A DNA stretch of 63,463 nucleotides from Phycisphaerales bacterium (GTDB lineage Bacteria; Planctomycetota; Phycisphaerae; Phycisphaerales; UBA1924), in contig JAIEOW010000043.1 in assembly GCA_019750095.1 (NCBI GenBank), positions 1 through 63,463 of the forward strand, read 5' to 3'. Position 1 is the stretch's first letter. Every line of letters begins with the position of its first letter. The position numbers and the translations under genes were made by a program. Below the pieces are notes generated by a model. That model searched no databases, was not told the origin of the DNA, and saw only the letters and a program-made list of their open reading frames with translations. Positions 53,294 to 62,423 of this stretch are shown piece by piece.

Positions 53294-54531
53294 GTCTCGT
53301 CTGCGGGACCCGTGTCGGAGATGGCTTGGGAACGGGCAGGCGCGGGCGGGACAGGAGCCATCGTGCCGGGGATGAGCGTGGGCATCCAGATCTCGGCGAA
53401 GTCCTGAGCATCAACCAGTCGTCGCATCGCGAGATAAAGCATCGTTGCGCCGGTCCAGAGATAACTGATCGGGAAGGCCAGCAGGAGTGCGGCGGGGATG
53501 AGCGACCAGAAGTTCACAAGCCCCCGGGTGACACGCGTGGCGAGTGAGGGTTGCGGCGTGCCGAAGGGCGGCTCGATCGGGGCGTGCAGGGGGATTCCGC
53601 CAAGAGCTTGCGGGCCGCGGGGAGTGGTCCATGCGAGTGCGGCGGTTTGGGCAATGTGGACGGCAAGCCAGAGGACGGCGGCGATGATCGCGAGAAAGAC
53701 CACGAGTTGGAAGATCAGGATCGCGAGGTAGATGATCAGCCGAAGCGGACGAGCGAAGACGAAGGAATACGCGTGCTGCACGGCATCGATCGCGTCGGTG
53801 CCTTCGCAGGCGACCGATGGAATGAGCATGCTCCAGCCAACGAGATAGGTGATCATGATCACCGAGGCGATGAGCCCGGCGATGAGGAAGAGCGGCCAGA
53901 GCAGACCGCCGAGGATGTTGAGGACGTTGACCGAGAAGATCGCGAACCCGCCGATGCTGAGTGAGAGAACGATCGCCCAGACGATGAGCACCGGGAGTGC
54001 AAGCGCGAGGGTGAGCGCGGGGAGGCGGCGAAGGGCAAAACCCAGTGCCTGGGGCCATGCGAGATGCACGCCCTGCCCGATCTCGCATGCGGCGGACCGC
54101 GCGATGGCTCCGCCGAAAGTGGCCGTCCAGAGGAGCATGAGCGGCACGATGAGGAGCGCGACGAGCGGCGCGTCTTTGAGCAGCAGCGCAGGCTCGCCGA
54201 TGAACGCGTCGTGGATCTGCTTTGCAACCCGCGAACCCGGGGCTTCGCCCGGAGAGCCGGTGGCCGCGGAGGCACCGGAGAGGGCCATCCTCTGGAACAT
54301 GCCAGTCAGTTCGTTGGCGGTGGGGTTGCCATCGATGCGGTCGGCAGCGATACCCAGCAGCATCATGCCAACGAGATAGACCAGGGCGAGGATCACGCGC
54401 TGGGGGCGCATGCAGTAATGCGGCACGCGCAGCAGCTTTGGCCACACCAGATCGTGCGTCAGATCATCGAGCGTCAGCGAGCGGGCGAGCGGCTTGGGCT
54501 GGAACGCGGGGGGCTGGGTGGGTGCGGCCAT
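53290..54531 (-). CDS. Polytopic membrane protein of unknown function
   Basis: The 413-residue protein has about six to seven membrane helices, starting with VILALVYLVGMMLLGIAA, with an extracytoplasmic loop of about 60 residues after the first. Segments such as GTDAIDAVQHAYSFVFARPLR recall polytopic stress or transport-associated proteins, but no family is firmly recognised. The ATG at 54531 has TACCAT (54539-54544) ending 7 nt upstream. It overlaps the 104-residue gene and lies 17 nt from the thioredoxin gene. Confidence 0.7.
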   Translation of the reverse strand: MAAPTQPPAFQPKPLARSLTLDDLTHDLVWPKLLRVPHYCMRPQRVILALVYLVGMMLLGIAADRIDGNPTANELTGMFQRMALSGASAATGSPGEAPGSRVAKQIHDAFIGEPALLLKDAPLVALLIVPLMLLWTATFGGAIARSAACEIGQGVHLAWPQALGFALRRLPALTLALALPVLIVWAIVLSLSIGGFAIFSVNVLNILGGLLWPLFLIAGLIASVIMITYLVGWSMLIPSVACEGTDAIDAVQHAYSFVFARPLRLIIYLAILIFQLVVFLAIIAAVLWLAVHIAQTAALAWTTPRGPQALGGIPLHAPIEPPFGTPQPSLATRVTRGLVNFWSLIPAALLLAFPISYLWTGATMLYLAMRRLVDAQDFAEIWMPTLIPGTMAPVPPAPARSQAISDTGPADET

Positions 54532-54548
54532 GCGGCCAATGGTAGTGA

Positions 54549-55130
54549 TCAGTCGCCGTGGCGTTGGCGCAGCTTGCTGGAGAGCCGCAGGAGGAGGTTC
54601 ACGCGTTCGAACTCGTCGACCCAATCCTGAAGCTGGGCGGCGATTTCATCATTTGGAACGGTCGCACCCGGGATGGGGCAGGCCCCGCCAAGCTGTTTAG
54701 CCGCGAGAGCGCGATAGCGATTGAGCGTGCGATCGCCGAAGAGTGAGACGAACTCGAGGTCTTCGTTGAGGAAGATGGTGATGGGGACGCGGTTGCCGCC
54801 GCAGACCTTCAGGGCGTCAGAGAGAGCTTTGTGGGCGTCTCGTTCGAGATAGCGTGCGTTGATCTTTCCGAGGCAGGCACGCTGGATGTGATCGATGAGC
54901 GGGACTTGCTGGACACAGTCGCCGCACCATGTGCCGGAGAGGCAGAGGACGTTGATCTGGCGCGAGAACCCGGCGATGAGCGTTCGCTGGGCAGGGGTGA
55001 GCGCCACGCGGGCGTGGAAGGCCTGCCAGTTGGCGACTTCGTTGGGCTTGCCAGCGGCGACGTATTGGTCATAAGGCATCGCCGCACGGAATGACTCGGC
55101 GAGGGCGGGCTGGGCGAGCGGACTATTCAT
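54549..55130 (-). CDS. Thioredoxin-family protein
   Basis: The 193-residue protein has a thioredoxin fold with SGTWCGDCVQQVP (Cys69 and Cys72) and the cis-proline region NRVPITIFLNED. It lacks a signal peptide, so it is probably cytosolic. The Cys-Gly-Asp-Cys pair belongs to the thioredoxin_9-like group, which is poorly characterised. TACGCT (55137-55142) ends 6 nt before the ATG. It lies in a run with a SIMPL protein and a peroxiredoxin fusion, which suggests a redox role, perhaps reducing that peroxiredoxin (inference). Confidence 0.82.
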   Translation of the reverse strand: MNSPLAQPALAESFRAAMPYDQYVAAGKPNEVANWQAFHARVALTPAQRTLIAGFSRQINVLCLSGTWCGDCVQQVPLIDHIQRACLGKINARYLERDAHKALSDALKVCGGNRVPITIFLNEDLEFVSLFGDRTLNRYRALAAKQLGGACPIPGATVPNDEIAAQLQDWVDEFERVNLLLRLSSKLRQRHGD

Positions 55131-55150
55131 GAGCGGAGCGTAGGGGCCGC

Positions 55151-55951
55151 TCAGTTGGGCTCGACGATGAACTCGACGCTGACCTGGGCGCTGACTTCGA
55201 CTTGGCCGGATTCGATGGGGGTTGGGGCGGCGGCGAAGCCCGCGTCGGCCGCGGCCCACTCTCCCCGGCCGAACGACTTGTACATCGGGCGTACGCCGAG
55301 CGACCCGGTCTGTGCGCGCTGCACGCGAACGATGCGATAGCCGAGCGCGCCGGCGATGGCCTCGGCCTTGCTCTTGGCATCGGCGGTGGCCTTGACGAGG
55401 GCTTCGCGGCGGGCCTCGGCGTCGTCCTTGCGCGAGAAGCTGATGCCGAAGACTTGATTTGCTCCGGCGGCGATACCCTTGTCGAGCACTTGACCGACGT
55501 TGGCAACGTCGGAAGTGGTCACTCGGATGGTGTTGCTGGCGCGATATCCGATGATCTTTGGTTCGCGCGTCTGGCGGCCGTCGGATTGGCGTTCGTACTC
55601 GGGGTAGAGCGAGACGTTTTGGCTCTGCACGACAAGCCCGGCGAGCTGGGTGTCCTTGACGGCTTTGATGACACGTTCCATCGCTCTGTTGAGCGCGTCG
55701 GTCGCTTCGCTGGTGGTCTTCCCCGAGGCCTGCACGCCGATCGAGACCTCGGCGAGGTCGGGCGCTCGGCTGACGGTGGCGCTGCCATCGGCCGAGATCA
55801 CGGTCGGCTCGACGCGAGCATCGCGTGAGCTTGCGGCCTGTCCCGCGGACTGCGCGAGAGCAGCGGGCAGCGGCATGAGCGTGCCTGCGGCGAGAATGGA
55901 AGCAGTCATGACGGCGAGCGCGGTACGGGGACGAAGAGTGAGCGTGTGCAT
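55151..55951 (-). CDS. SIMPL (DUF541) exported protein
   Basis: The 266-residue protein has a signal peptide (VMTASILAAGTLMPLPAALAQ). The SIMPL/DUF541 domain shows ISADGSATVSRAPDLAEVSIGV, NRAMERVIKAVKD, YRASNTIRVTTSDVANVG and AIAGALGYRIVRVQ. Members form ring-like periplasmic oligomers with links to oxidative stress in E. coli (YggE), although mechanisms are unclear. GGAGC lies about 8 nt before the ATG at 55951. Its position between a peroxiredoxin fusion and a thioredoxin fits a stress operon. Confidence 0.85.
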   Translation of the reverse strand: MHTLTLRPRTALAVMTASILAAGTLMPLPAALAQSAGQAASSRDARVEPTVISADGSATVSRAPDLAEVSIGVQASGKTTSEATDALNRAMERVIKAVKDTQLAGLVVQSQNVSLYPEYERQSDGRQTREPKIIGYRASNTIRVTTSDVANVGQVLDKGIAAGANQVFGISFSRKDDAEARREALVKATADAKSKAEAIAGALGYRIVRVQRAQTGSLGVRPMYKSFGRGEWAAADAGFAAAPTPIESGQVEVSAQVSVEFIVEPN

Positions 55952-55997
55952 CTCGAAAGCTCCTGGGCCGCCGAGAGATTCTGGCGGCGTGCGACTC

Positions 55998-57248
55998 TCA
56001 ATACGCGACTGATGGCCGATGAGCCCGCGGTGTCTCTGCGCCGGTCGTCGGGACAGCGGACACCGAACGGAATCGGAACTCGAACTCGAGTTCATCCCGC
56101 AGAGGCAGGCCGTTGAGTCCGATGGTGGGGATTGAGGGTTTGATCAGGCGCGCCCTGTCCATCGCGCCCGCGTGCAAGGCGACGAGCGACCAGCCGCGTC
56201 GCTGGTAGAACGCGATCGCTCGCAGATTGTCGTTGGTGGTGGTCAGGTGGATGCGCGAGCAACCTGCATCGCGGGCAGCGAGGGTGCAAGCGGTCAGCAG
56301 TGCGGCGCCAACGCCGAGATTCTCGACACGCGACGAGAGCGTGATGATCTCACATCGGCCACCGGGCTCGGGCGCGGTGTGCGTGGCGAGTCCGATGCGT
56401 TCGATGCCATCGTGGATCGTGGCGACAAAGCCGGAGAGACGATCGGCGTCGTACCACACGCCGAGGGAGGAGATCTGCGTCGCGCCCCAGTTGCGGATCA
56501 GCTCTTCACGCACCCACGTGTGATCGCGCGGCTCGATCGAGCGGATGGTGAGACCGAGCGATGCCCGATGCACGTCGGACGCGGACCGGACCGCCGCGGC
56601 GCGATCGGTACGCGTGTAGAGCCAGGCGAGCACGGCGGAGGCGTTCTGATCGGAAGGGAAGACGGGATACCAGACCTTGGTGATTCGGCCGCAACCCATC
56701 TCGTCGGGTTCGATCAGCATCGCGAAACGCTTCAGCAGCGTGTCTGGGCCGCCGGACTCGACGGGAAACCGAAACGTCGGCAGATGCAAAGCGCGGGTGA
56801 GTCGCAGTTCGGCGTCAGATAGAAAGTCGAAGCGGAGGTGATTCCGAGACTTGAAGGCCTGCTGGTGTTCAGTCGTATTCGTGCTCAGCCCCAGCACATC
56901 GACGCCGAGCTTCTCAAACTCCGCGTGTAGAGAGCCGAAAGCGCAGGATTGCGGCGTGCAGCCGCGGGCTCCGGGGATGGCGTCCCAATCTTCGCCGGAG
57001 TAGCCGAGTGAGGGTGGCTGGCCCGGAACCCCTGTGCGCGGATAGGCGAAGAGCACGACCGGCCGCGTGAGCCCTTGGTCGAGACGAACATGCTGACCCG
57101 AAGTGGACGGAAGCGGGCACGCGGCGGGCCAGCGATCAAAGGGTGACTTCGCAAGATGATCGCACTCACCGTCATCTTGAGGCACGGGCAGGCCGGGCGG
57201 CAGGACGTTGGGATCGTGTCGAGTCGGAGCGGTCATGACGCGGCTCAC
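55998..57248 (-). CDS. Peroxiredoxin-GNAT acetyltransferase fusion
   Basis: A 416-residue two-domain protein. Residues about 20-215 are an AhpC/TSA-type peroxiredoxin with DDGECDHL, VVLFAYPRTGVPG and GARGCTPQSCAF (Cys97 and Cys102), then FDFLSDAELRLTRALHLPTF. Residues about 220-380 are a GNAT domain (LTIRSIEPRDHTWVREE, LSSRVENLGVGAALL, ATTNDNLRAIAFYQRRGW-like region). Peroxiredoxins reduce peroxides; GNATs acetylate amines. No membrane segment is seen. The GTG at 57248 begins 3 nt after the FHA gene stop; ATG at 57236 is an alternative start. Confidence 0.85.
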   Translation of the reverse strand: MSRVMTAPTRHDPNVLPPGLPVPQDDGECDHLAKSPFDRWPAACPLPSTSGQHVRLDQGLTRPVVLFAYPRTGVPGQPPSLGYSGEDWDAIPGARGCTPQSCAFGSLHAEFEKLGVDVLGLSTNTTEHQQAFKSRNHLRFDFLSDAELRLTRALHLPTFRFPVESGGPDTLLKRFAMLIEPDEMGCGRITKVWYPVFPSDQNASAVLAWLYTRTDRAAAVRSASDVHRASLGLTIRSIEPRDHTWVREELIRNWGATQISSLGVWYDADRLSGFVATIHDGIERIGLATHTAPEPGGRCEIITLSSRVENLGVGAALLTACTLAARDAGCSRIHLTTTNDNLRAIAFYQRRGWSLVALHAGAMDRARLIKPSIPTIGLNGLPLRDELEFEFRFRSVSAVPTTGAETPRAHRPSVAY

Positions 57249-57251
57249 GTG

Positions 57252-59117
57252 CTATTCCATGGCGATGCTGGAGACCGTCGTATCGTCGGCCAAGCTTTGA
57301 GTCTGGGCAAAGTTGAGCACCGCAGAGAAGAGCAGCGAGACGTCCTGCTCGACGGAAGTGCTCTGGGCGATCGCGTCGACGGCGCGCTCGGCCCCGAACA
57401 TCTTGCCGTCAGGCCCCGGCTGTTCGACGACGCCGTCGGAGTAGACCAGCAATCGATGCTCGGCGGTGAAGGGCACCGTGTCCGCGATGAAGACAAAGTC
57501 GGCATCGATGCCGAGCGGAATGCCGGTGGAAGAATCGACGCGTGTGGGTTCTTCGCCCTTCTTGATGAGCATCCAGTGGCCATGGCCAGCGTCAACAAAG
57601 CTCAGCGTGCCGGCCATCGCATCGAACACGCCGAGCCAGAGCGAGATGAACTTGTTGCTCGCCATGTGCTCGCAGATGTGGCGATTGACCTCGCTCACGG
57701 CCTTGGCTGGATCACCCGAAGACTTCAGCGTGATGTGCAGGTGCGTCTGCGCCGTCGCCATCAAGATGGCCGCGGGCACGCCCTTGCCCGCGACGTCGCC
57801 AAGCAGCACCGCGACACGGTTGTCGCCGAGGTTGACCACGTCAAACAGATCGCCTGCGACGTATCGGCCCGAGCGCGACTTCATGGCGTAGCGGATTCCG
57901 CCGACTTTGCCGCGCTCAGGGGGCATGATGAGCTTCTGGGCCTCGCGGGCGGCTTCCAAGTCGCGCACCAGCTCGCGCTGACGCGTCTCCAGATCATGGC
58001 GGGCGATGTTTGAGAGCGCTAGTGCGTACATCTTGGCCAATGCCGAGCAGAACGCGGCGGCGTCGGACTGCACGGCGGGTGTTGCACGCGCACTGGCCGC
58101 ACCATCGCCCTCGCCCGCACGCGCGTCGAGATACAGAAACCCGATGACCCCCGCCCCGGTGCTGATCGGCACGCACAGGGCCGTCTGAATGCCCAGGGCC
58201 ATGATGCTGTGGGCGGTCATGGGTGCGTCACTGGTCAATCGCACAATCTCGCCCTTGCGAGCGGCACCAATCAGCGAACGCGAGAAACTCGCGGCGTCAT
58301 TTGTAAGCTGCGGACTCGTTGGCGCATCCAGCGACGGAGCTTGGGCCTCGCCGGAAAGCTCGGGCACATACTCGCCCACGATGCGGAGGGTGTCCCCGCG
58401 ATTCAGAAGCTGATCCGCCGGCACGCCCACCATGCTGTGCATCACGGGCGGGGCCGCCGGGGCATCATCGCGCAGAAGGCAAGCGCGGGGGAAACCCGTT
58501 CCCTTCGCCGCGGCCTTCACGATGGTGTTCGCCAGCGACTCCTCGTCGCCCGTTCCCGCAACCGCCGCGGCGACGTCAATCAGAAGCTGCAGTCGATTCT
58601 GCGTGATCGCGGCGAGTTCGCGCTCGTGCACGCGCTCCACGCGCTCACGGGCAAAGCCCGCACCACCCGATCGGCCAAGGCCTCCCTGGGCGGCTGCCGC
58701 GCCGACCGCGGGCGGCGCGTCCATCAGCGTCACGAGACGCTGGCCTGGCATGATGCTCGAACCCGCCGCGTGCGAGCTTGGACCGATTCGCGCTCTCAGC
58801 AGCCAAGGGCCCACGGCCACCATGTCGCCATGCTTCAGCGGAGCGGACTCTTCACTCTTGAGCTGGGCGGCGTTGACGTGGGTGCCGTGGCGACTTCCCA
58901 GATCGGTCACGAACCAGGTGCCATCCCGAAACGAGATCGAGCAATGGCGGCGCGACACGCTCTCGTCACCCAGGACCACGTCGCACTGGCTGGATCGACC
59001 CAGAACCGTTGTCGCCGACGGCGCGGGATTGATCGTGGGCAGAGCCGGTCCGCTGACGGCATCAAGCGACAACGGGGGCGGCGGCGGGGCGGAGGGATGG
59101 AGCGTGGAGTGGGCCAT
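57252..59117 (-). CDS. FHA-GAF-PP2C signalling phosphatase (RsbU/SpoIIE type)
   Basis: A 621-residue three-domain protein. The FHA domain (about residues 40-115) has GRSSQCDVVLGDESVSRRH and DLGSRHGTHVN, which bind phosphothreonine. The GAF domain (about 175-370) has CVPISTGAGVIGFLYLD. The C-terminal PP2C/SpoIIE domain (about 400-621) has SGRYVAGDLFDVV, LLGDVAGKG and FVDAGHGHWMLI, the metal-binding acidic residues. It would read phosphorylated partners and dephosphorylate an anti-sigma antagonist or similar. TATCTT (59130-59135 region) lies about 13 nt before the ATG. It heads the minus-strand redox operon and is divergent from uvrD. Confidence 0.88.
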   Translation of the reverse strand: MAHSTLHPSAPPPPPLSLDAVSGPALPTINPAPSATTVLGRSSQCDVVLGDESVSRRHCSISFRDGTWFVTDLGSRHGTHVNAAQLKSEESAPLKHGDMVAVGPWLLRARIGPSSHAAGSSIMPGQRLVTLMDAPPAVGAAAAQGGLGRSGGAGFARERVERVHERELAAITQNRLQLLIDVAAAVAGTGDEESLANTIVKAAAKGTGFPRACLLRDDAPAAPPVMHSMVGVPADQLLNRGDTLRIVGEYVPELSGEAQAPSLDAPTSPQLTNDAASFSRSLIGAARKGEIVRLTSDAPMTAHSIMALGIQTALCVPISTGAGVIGFLYLDARAGEGDGAASARATPAVQSDAAAFCSALAKMYALALSNIARHDLETRQRELVRDLEAAREAQKLIMPPERGKVGGIRYAMKSRSGRYVAGDLFDVVNLGDNRVAVLLGDVAGKGVPAAILMATAQTHLHITLKSSGDPAKAVSEVNRHICEHMASNKFISLWLGVFDAMAGTLSFVDAGHGHWMLIKKGEEPTRVDSSTGIPLGIDADFVFIADTVPFTAEHRLLVYSDGVVEQPGPDGKMFGAERAVDAIAQSTSVEQDVSLLFSAVLNFAQTQSLADDTTVSSIAME

Positions 59118-59198
59118 CGGCGAAGCCGTGAAGATAGCCGGAATCCGGGGCTCTGGAGCAGGTCGGGGCGTCAAACCGCCCGACTACACTGTCCGAAC

Positions 59199-61748
59199 AT
59201 GGACATGGACGTCGCCCAGATCCCAATGCACCCGCTTCCCCCCCACCACCCCGACACATCTGAAGCGCAACAGGCGTTTGACGATCTTCCGCCGATGAAG
59301 ACGCAGACGCCGGGCGGCCTGGACGTGCATGACATTCTCGCCGGGCTGACCCAGCCGCAGGCGGAGGCAGTGCAGCACACCGAGGGACCGCTTCTTGTGC
59401 TCGCCGGTCCGGGCTCTGGCAAAACGAGGGTGATCACGCGGCGAATGGCGTACTTGATCTCATGCGGGATTCCCGCCTGGCAGATCATGGCGCTGACCTT
59501 CACCAACAAGGCCGCCGCGGAAATGCGCGAGCGTGTGGTGCACCTGCTCGGGCCTGGCGTGGTCGGTCGCGGGTTGACGGTGACGACGTTTCACGCGCTC
59601 TGCGCAAGGCTGCTCCGAAAGTTTGCGGAGATCGCGAAACTGCCAGGGCTCACGGCAACATTCGCGATCTATGACTCCGACGATCAGATGGCGCTCGTGA
59701 AGAAAGCACTCGAAGAGCTGAACCTCAGCACGCAGAACTTTCCGCCGCGCTCGGTGCTGAGCCAGATTTCCAACGCCAAGAACGAGCTGCTCGGACCGGA
59801 AGAGTTTGCCACGCAGGCATTCGACTTTCAGGGTCGCCAGATTGCCAAGGTGTACACGGCGTATCAGCGATCGCTCCGCGCGGCGAACGCCGTGGACTTT
59901 GACGATCTTCTCTTGCTGACCGCCCAGATGCTCCGCACCAGCCCGGAGGTGCGCGAATCATGCCGGCGGCGCTGGCAGTATCTGATGATCGATGAGTATC
60001 AGGACACCAATCGCGCGCAGTTCCGGATTGCTTCGTTGCTGGCGGGGTCGGATGATGGCGTCGCACCGGTTGACCACGCCGCGGTGCCGATCTCTCGCGG
60101 CGGAAACTCCGGCGGCCGGAAAACCCGCAACATCTGCGTGGTGGGCGATCCGGATCAGTCCATCTATGGCTGGCGCGGCGCGGATATCGAGAACATTCTG
60201 CAGTTTGAGAAGCACTTTCCGTCGGCGAAGGTGATCGCCCTGGGCGAGAACTTCCGCTCGACCAAGCACATCATCGCTGCCGCCGATGCGCTGATTCGCA
60301 ACAACGTGAAGCGCAAGGCCAAGGACCTGTTCACGTCCAACGCACAGGGTGCCAAGCCCGAGATCGTGATCTGCCGCGACGAGCATCATGAGGCACGGCT
60401 GGTCGTCGACTGGATCAAAGAAATCCGCTCCGACGGGTTGGCGTGGAAGGACTTTGCCGTCTTCTACCGCACCAACGCGCTCTCGCGCGTTGTTGAGGAA
60501 GCACTGCGGAATGATGGCATCCCGTACGCCATCGCCCGCGGCACGGCGTTCTATCAGCGTGAGGAGATCAAGCACGCGGTCGCCTATCTCCGCGTCGTGG
60601 CGAATCCCGCCGACGAGGTTTCGCTGCTGCGCATCGTGAACACGCCCGCGCGAGGCATCGGCGACACGACGCTGGAACGTGTGAAGCAGCTTGCCATCGA
60701 GCGCGACACGCGCGTGATGGACGCGCTTCGTGCGGCGGGCGACGCGCTGAAGCTCGCGCCGCGCACAGGTCAGTCCATCTCCAAGTTTGTTGCGATGCTC
60801 GACGATTGGACCGGCATCCACGCCGAGGGCATGCTGCGCGCACCAGCCGCCGACGGCTCGCTCGCCGAACTGGTCGAACGGATCATCCGCGAGAGCGGAC
60901 TGGAAGAGATGTATCGTGCCGCGGGCGAAACCGAGGCCGAGCGTCTGGACAATCTGGCCGAGCTGGTCAGCTCCGCCCGCGAGTTTGAGGAGAACTACGA
61001 CCCGGCGAGCGACCCGGCGGGCGATGCGCCGCTGAACCCGGATGAGATTCCGGTGCACGAGCCGTCACTGCTGGAACTGCTCCGCGGTTATCTCGAGCGC
61101 ATCACGCTGGTCTCCGACGCCGACAGCGTCGATCCGGATCAGGGTGCTGTCACGCTGATGACTCTGCACGCCGCGAAAGGCCTGGAGTTCCAGGGTGTTG
61201 CGATGATCGGGCTGGAAGAGAATCTCCTCCCGCACGCGCGGGTGCAGGAGAATCCGAGCGAGCTCGAAGAGGAACGACGCCTCTGCTTTGTCGGCGTGAC
61301 ACGCGCCATGAAGCGGTTGCTCATCACGTCGAGTCGTTACCGAACGATCCGAGGCATCACCGAACGCACCATGGAGAGCCGCTTTCTGCACGAGCTGCCC
61401 AAGCAGCACGTGACGATGAGCGATCAAGGCGGCTTCAGCGAGCCGGGATGGGACGACGACGCGCCAAGACGCCCGACCTCGCGATTGGCCTCAGCCCCCG
61501 GCGACGGCCCGCGCTTTGTCCCCGATGGCGCGCAGGTGCGCTCAGGCCGACCCGTCATCAACGCTCCCAAGGACATCCGTGGCACGCCGCTTTCGGTCGG
61601 CATGCTCGTGCGTCATCCACAGTTCGGGCTGGGGCGCATCGGCAACATCAGCTCCGGAGCCGACGCACGGGCTCAGATTCAGTTCCGTGATGTGGGCACC
61701 AAGACGATCGTCCTCGCCTATGCGCGGCTGGAGCGCGTCGAAGGGTGA
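59199..61748 (+). CDS. uvrD: ATP-dependent DNA helicase UvrD/PcrA
   Basis: An 849-residue SF1A helicase: Q motif LTQPQAEAVQ, Walker A AGPGSGKTRVITR (about residue 71), LMIDEYQDTNRAQF, VVGDPDQSIYGWRGA, LGENFRSTKHI, VTLMTLHAAKGLEF and FVGVTRAMKRL. It unwinds DNA in excision and mismatch repair; uvrA and mutS are elsewhere in the window. The C-terminal module (GMLVRHPQFGLGRIGNI) is the Tudor-like RNA-polymerase-binding domain of PcrA. TACACT (59185-59190) ends 8 nt before the ATG. The N-terminal 50 residues are Pro-rich and disordered. Confidence 0.93.
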   Translation: MDMDVAQIPMHPLPPHHPDTSEAQQAFDDLPPMKTQTPGGLDVHDILAGLTQPQAEAVQHTEGPLLVLAGPGSGKTRVITRRMAYLISCGIPAWQIMALTFTNKAAAEMRERVVHLLGPGVVGRGLTVTTFHALCARLLRKFAEIAKLPGLTATFAIYDSDDQMALVKKALEELNLSTQNFPPRSVLSQISNAKNELLGPEEFATQAFDFQGRQIAKVYTAYQRSLRAANAVDFDDLLLLTAQMLRTSPEVRESCRRRWQYLMIDEYQDTNRAQFRIASLLAGSDDGVAPVDHAAVPISRGGNSGGRKTRNICVVGDPDQSIYGWRGADIENILQFEKHFPSAKVIALGENFRSTKHIIAAADALIRNNVKRKAKDLFTSNAQGAKPEIVICRDEHHEARLVVDWIKEIRSDGLAWKDFAVFYRTNALSRVVEEALRNDGIPYAIARGTAFYQREEIKHAVAYLRVVANPADEVSLLRIVNTPARGIGDTTLERVKQLAIERDTRVMDALRAAGDALKLAPRTGQSISKFVAMLDDWTGIHAEGMLRAPAADGSLAELVERIIRESGLEEMYRAAGETEAERLDNLAELVSSAREFEENYDPASDPAGDAPLNPDEIPVHEPSLLELLRGYLERITLVSDADSVDPDQGAVTLMTLHAAKGLEFQGVAMIGLEENLLPHARVQENPSELEEERRLCFVGVTRAMKRLLITSSRYRTIRGITERTMESRFLHELPKQHVTMSDQGGFSEPGWDDDAPRRPTSRLASAPGDGPRFVPDGAQVRSGRPVINAPKDIRGTPLSVGMLVRHPQFGLGRIGNISSGADARAQIQFRDVGTKTIVLAYARLERVEG

Positions 61749-61762
61749 GCTATGCTCGGTGC

Positions 61763-62311
61763 GTGAACGAAGACCCCACCGCACCGCAGGCCAAGCCCCC
61801 GCCGACGTTCAGCGACTTCCTCGAGAAGCTGCTGCTCAAGATCGTGATCTTCGGCGTGATCCTGCTCGCGGCGTTCCTCGCGCTGATGACCTATCTCGCA
61901 CGGACCCAGCCGCAGAACCCTGTCACGCCTTCCAGCAGCCCAGCACCCCCCACCACCGTCGCGACGGCTGAGCCAGCGATCACTGGTGTCCAACTGACCA
62001 TCGACTTCGGCGACGGATCTCAACTGCGATTCCCAAATCTGCCGCATTCTCCGGGCATGAGCGTCGTCGACGCGATGAACCTGACCAAAGGCCTCAAACG
62101 TCCGCTGACCTTTGAGTCCAAAGGCACCGGCGACATGATGCTCATCACCTCCATCGGCGACCTCGCCAACGAAGGCGGCGGCACATCCGCTCGCAACTGG
62201 CAGTATCGCATCAACGATAAACCCGGCACGGTCTCTGCCGCCATCGCCAAGCTCAACCCCGGCGACCGCGTGCTCTGGGTGTTCAAGCCCTATACGCCCG
62301 GCTCACCGTGA
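61763..62311 (+). CDS. Membrane-anchored DUF4430 protein
   Basis: The 182-residue protein has one N-terminal membrane helix (IVIFGVILLAAFLALMTYLA), a Pro/Ser-rich spacer, and a DUF4430 (transcobalamin-C-like) domain: MSVVDAMNL, then the signature RNWQYRINDKPGTVSAAIAKL and LWVFKPY. These domains are found on extracytoplasmic proteins, often with unknown ligands. The GTG at 61763 is preferred, with TATGCT (61751-61756) ending 6 nt upstream; a GTG at 61745 that overlaps the uvrD stop is the alternative start. Confidence 0.75.
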   Translation: MNEDPTAPQAKPPPTFSDFLEKLLLKIVIFGVILLAAFLALMTYLARTQPQNPVTPSSSPAPPTTVATAEPAITGVQLTIDFGDGSQLRFPNLPHSPGMSVVDAMNLTKGLKRPLTFESKGTGDMMLITSIGDLANEGGGTSARNWQYRINDKPGTVSAAIAKLNPGDRVLWVFKPYTPGSP

Positions 62312-62423
62312 GTTTGCGGCGAAATACCAGCTGCATCCACGGGTCGGCGGAAGCGCGAATGTCGGTCCGCTCCACCGTCTTCTCTAGCACACACTCTGCG
62401 AAGCGGCCGATCGAGCCACTCAC
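62283..62423 (-). CDS. Possible 46-residue protein downstream of crcB
   Basis: A short frame starts at a GTG overlapping the crcB stop (GTGA), the coupling seen elsewhere in this window, and runs to 62283. Codon third positions are GC-rich. No motif is recognised, and its end overlaps the convergent DUF4430 gene. It may be real or chance. Confidence 0.25.
   Translation of the reverse strand: MSGSIGRFAECVLEKTVERTDIRASADPWMQLVFRRKLTVSRAYRA

Noticed and set aside
58209..59198. 330-residue extension of UvrD
   Set aside because: It is antisense to the FHA-GAF-PP2C gene and has no domain; a leaderless-type start is at 59199.
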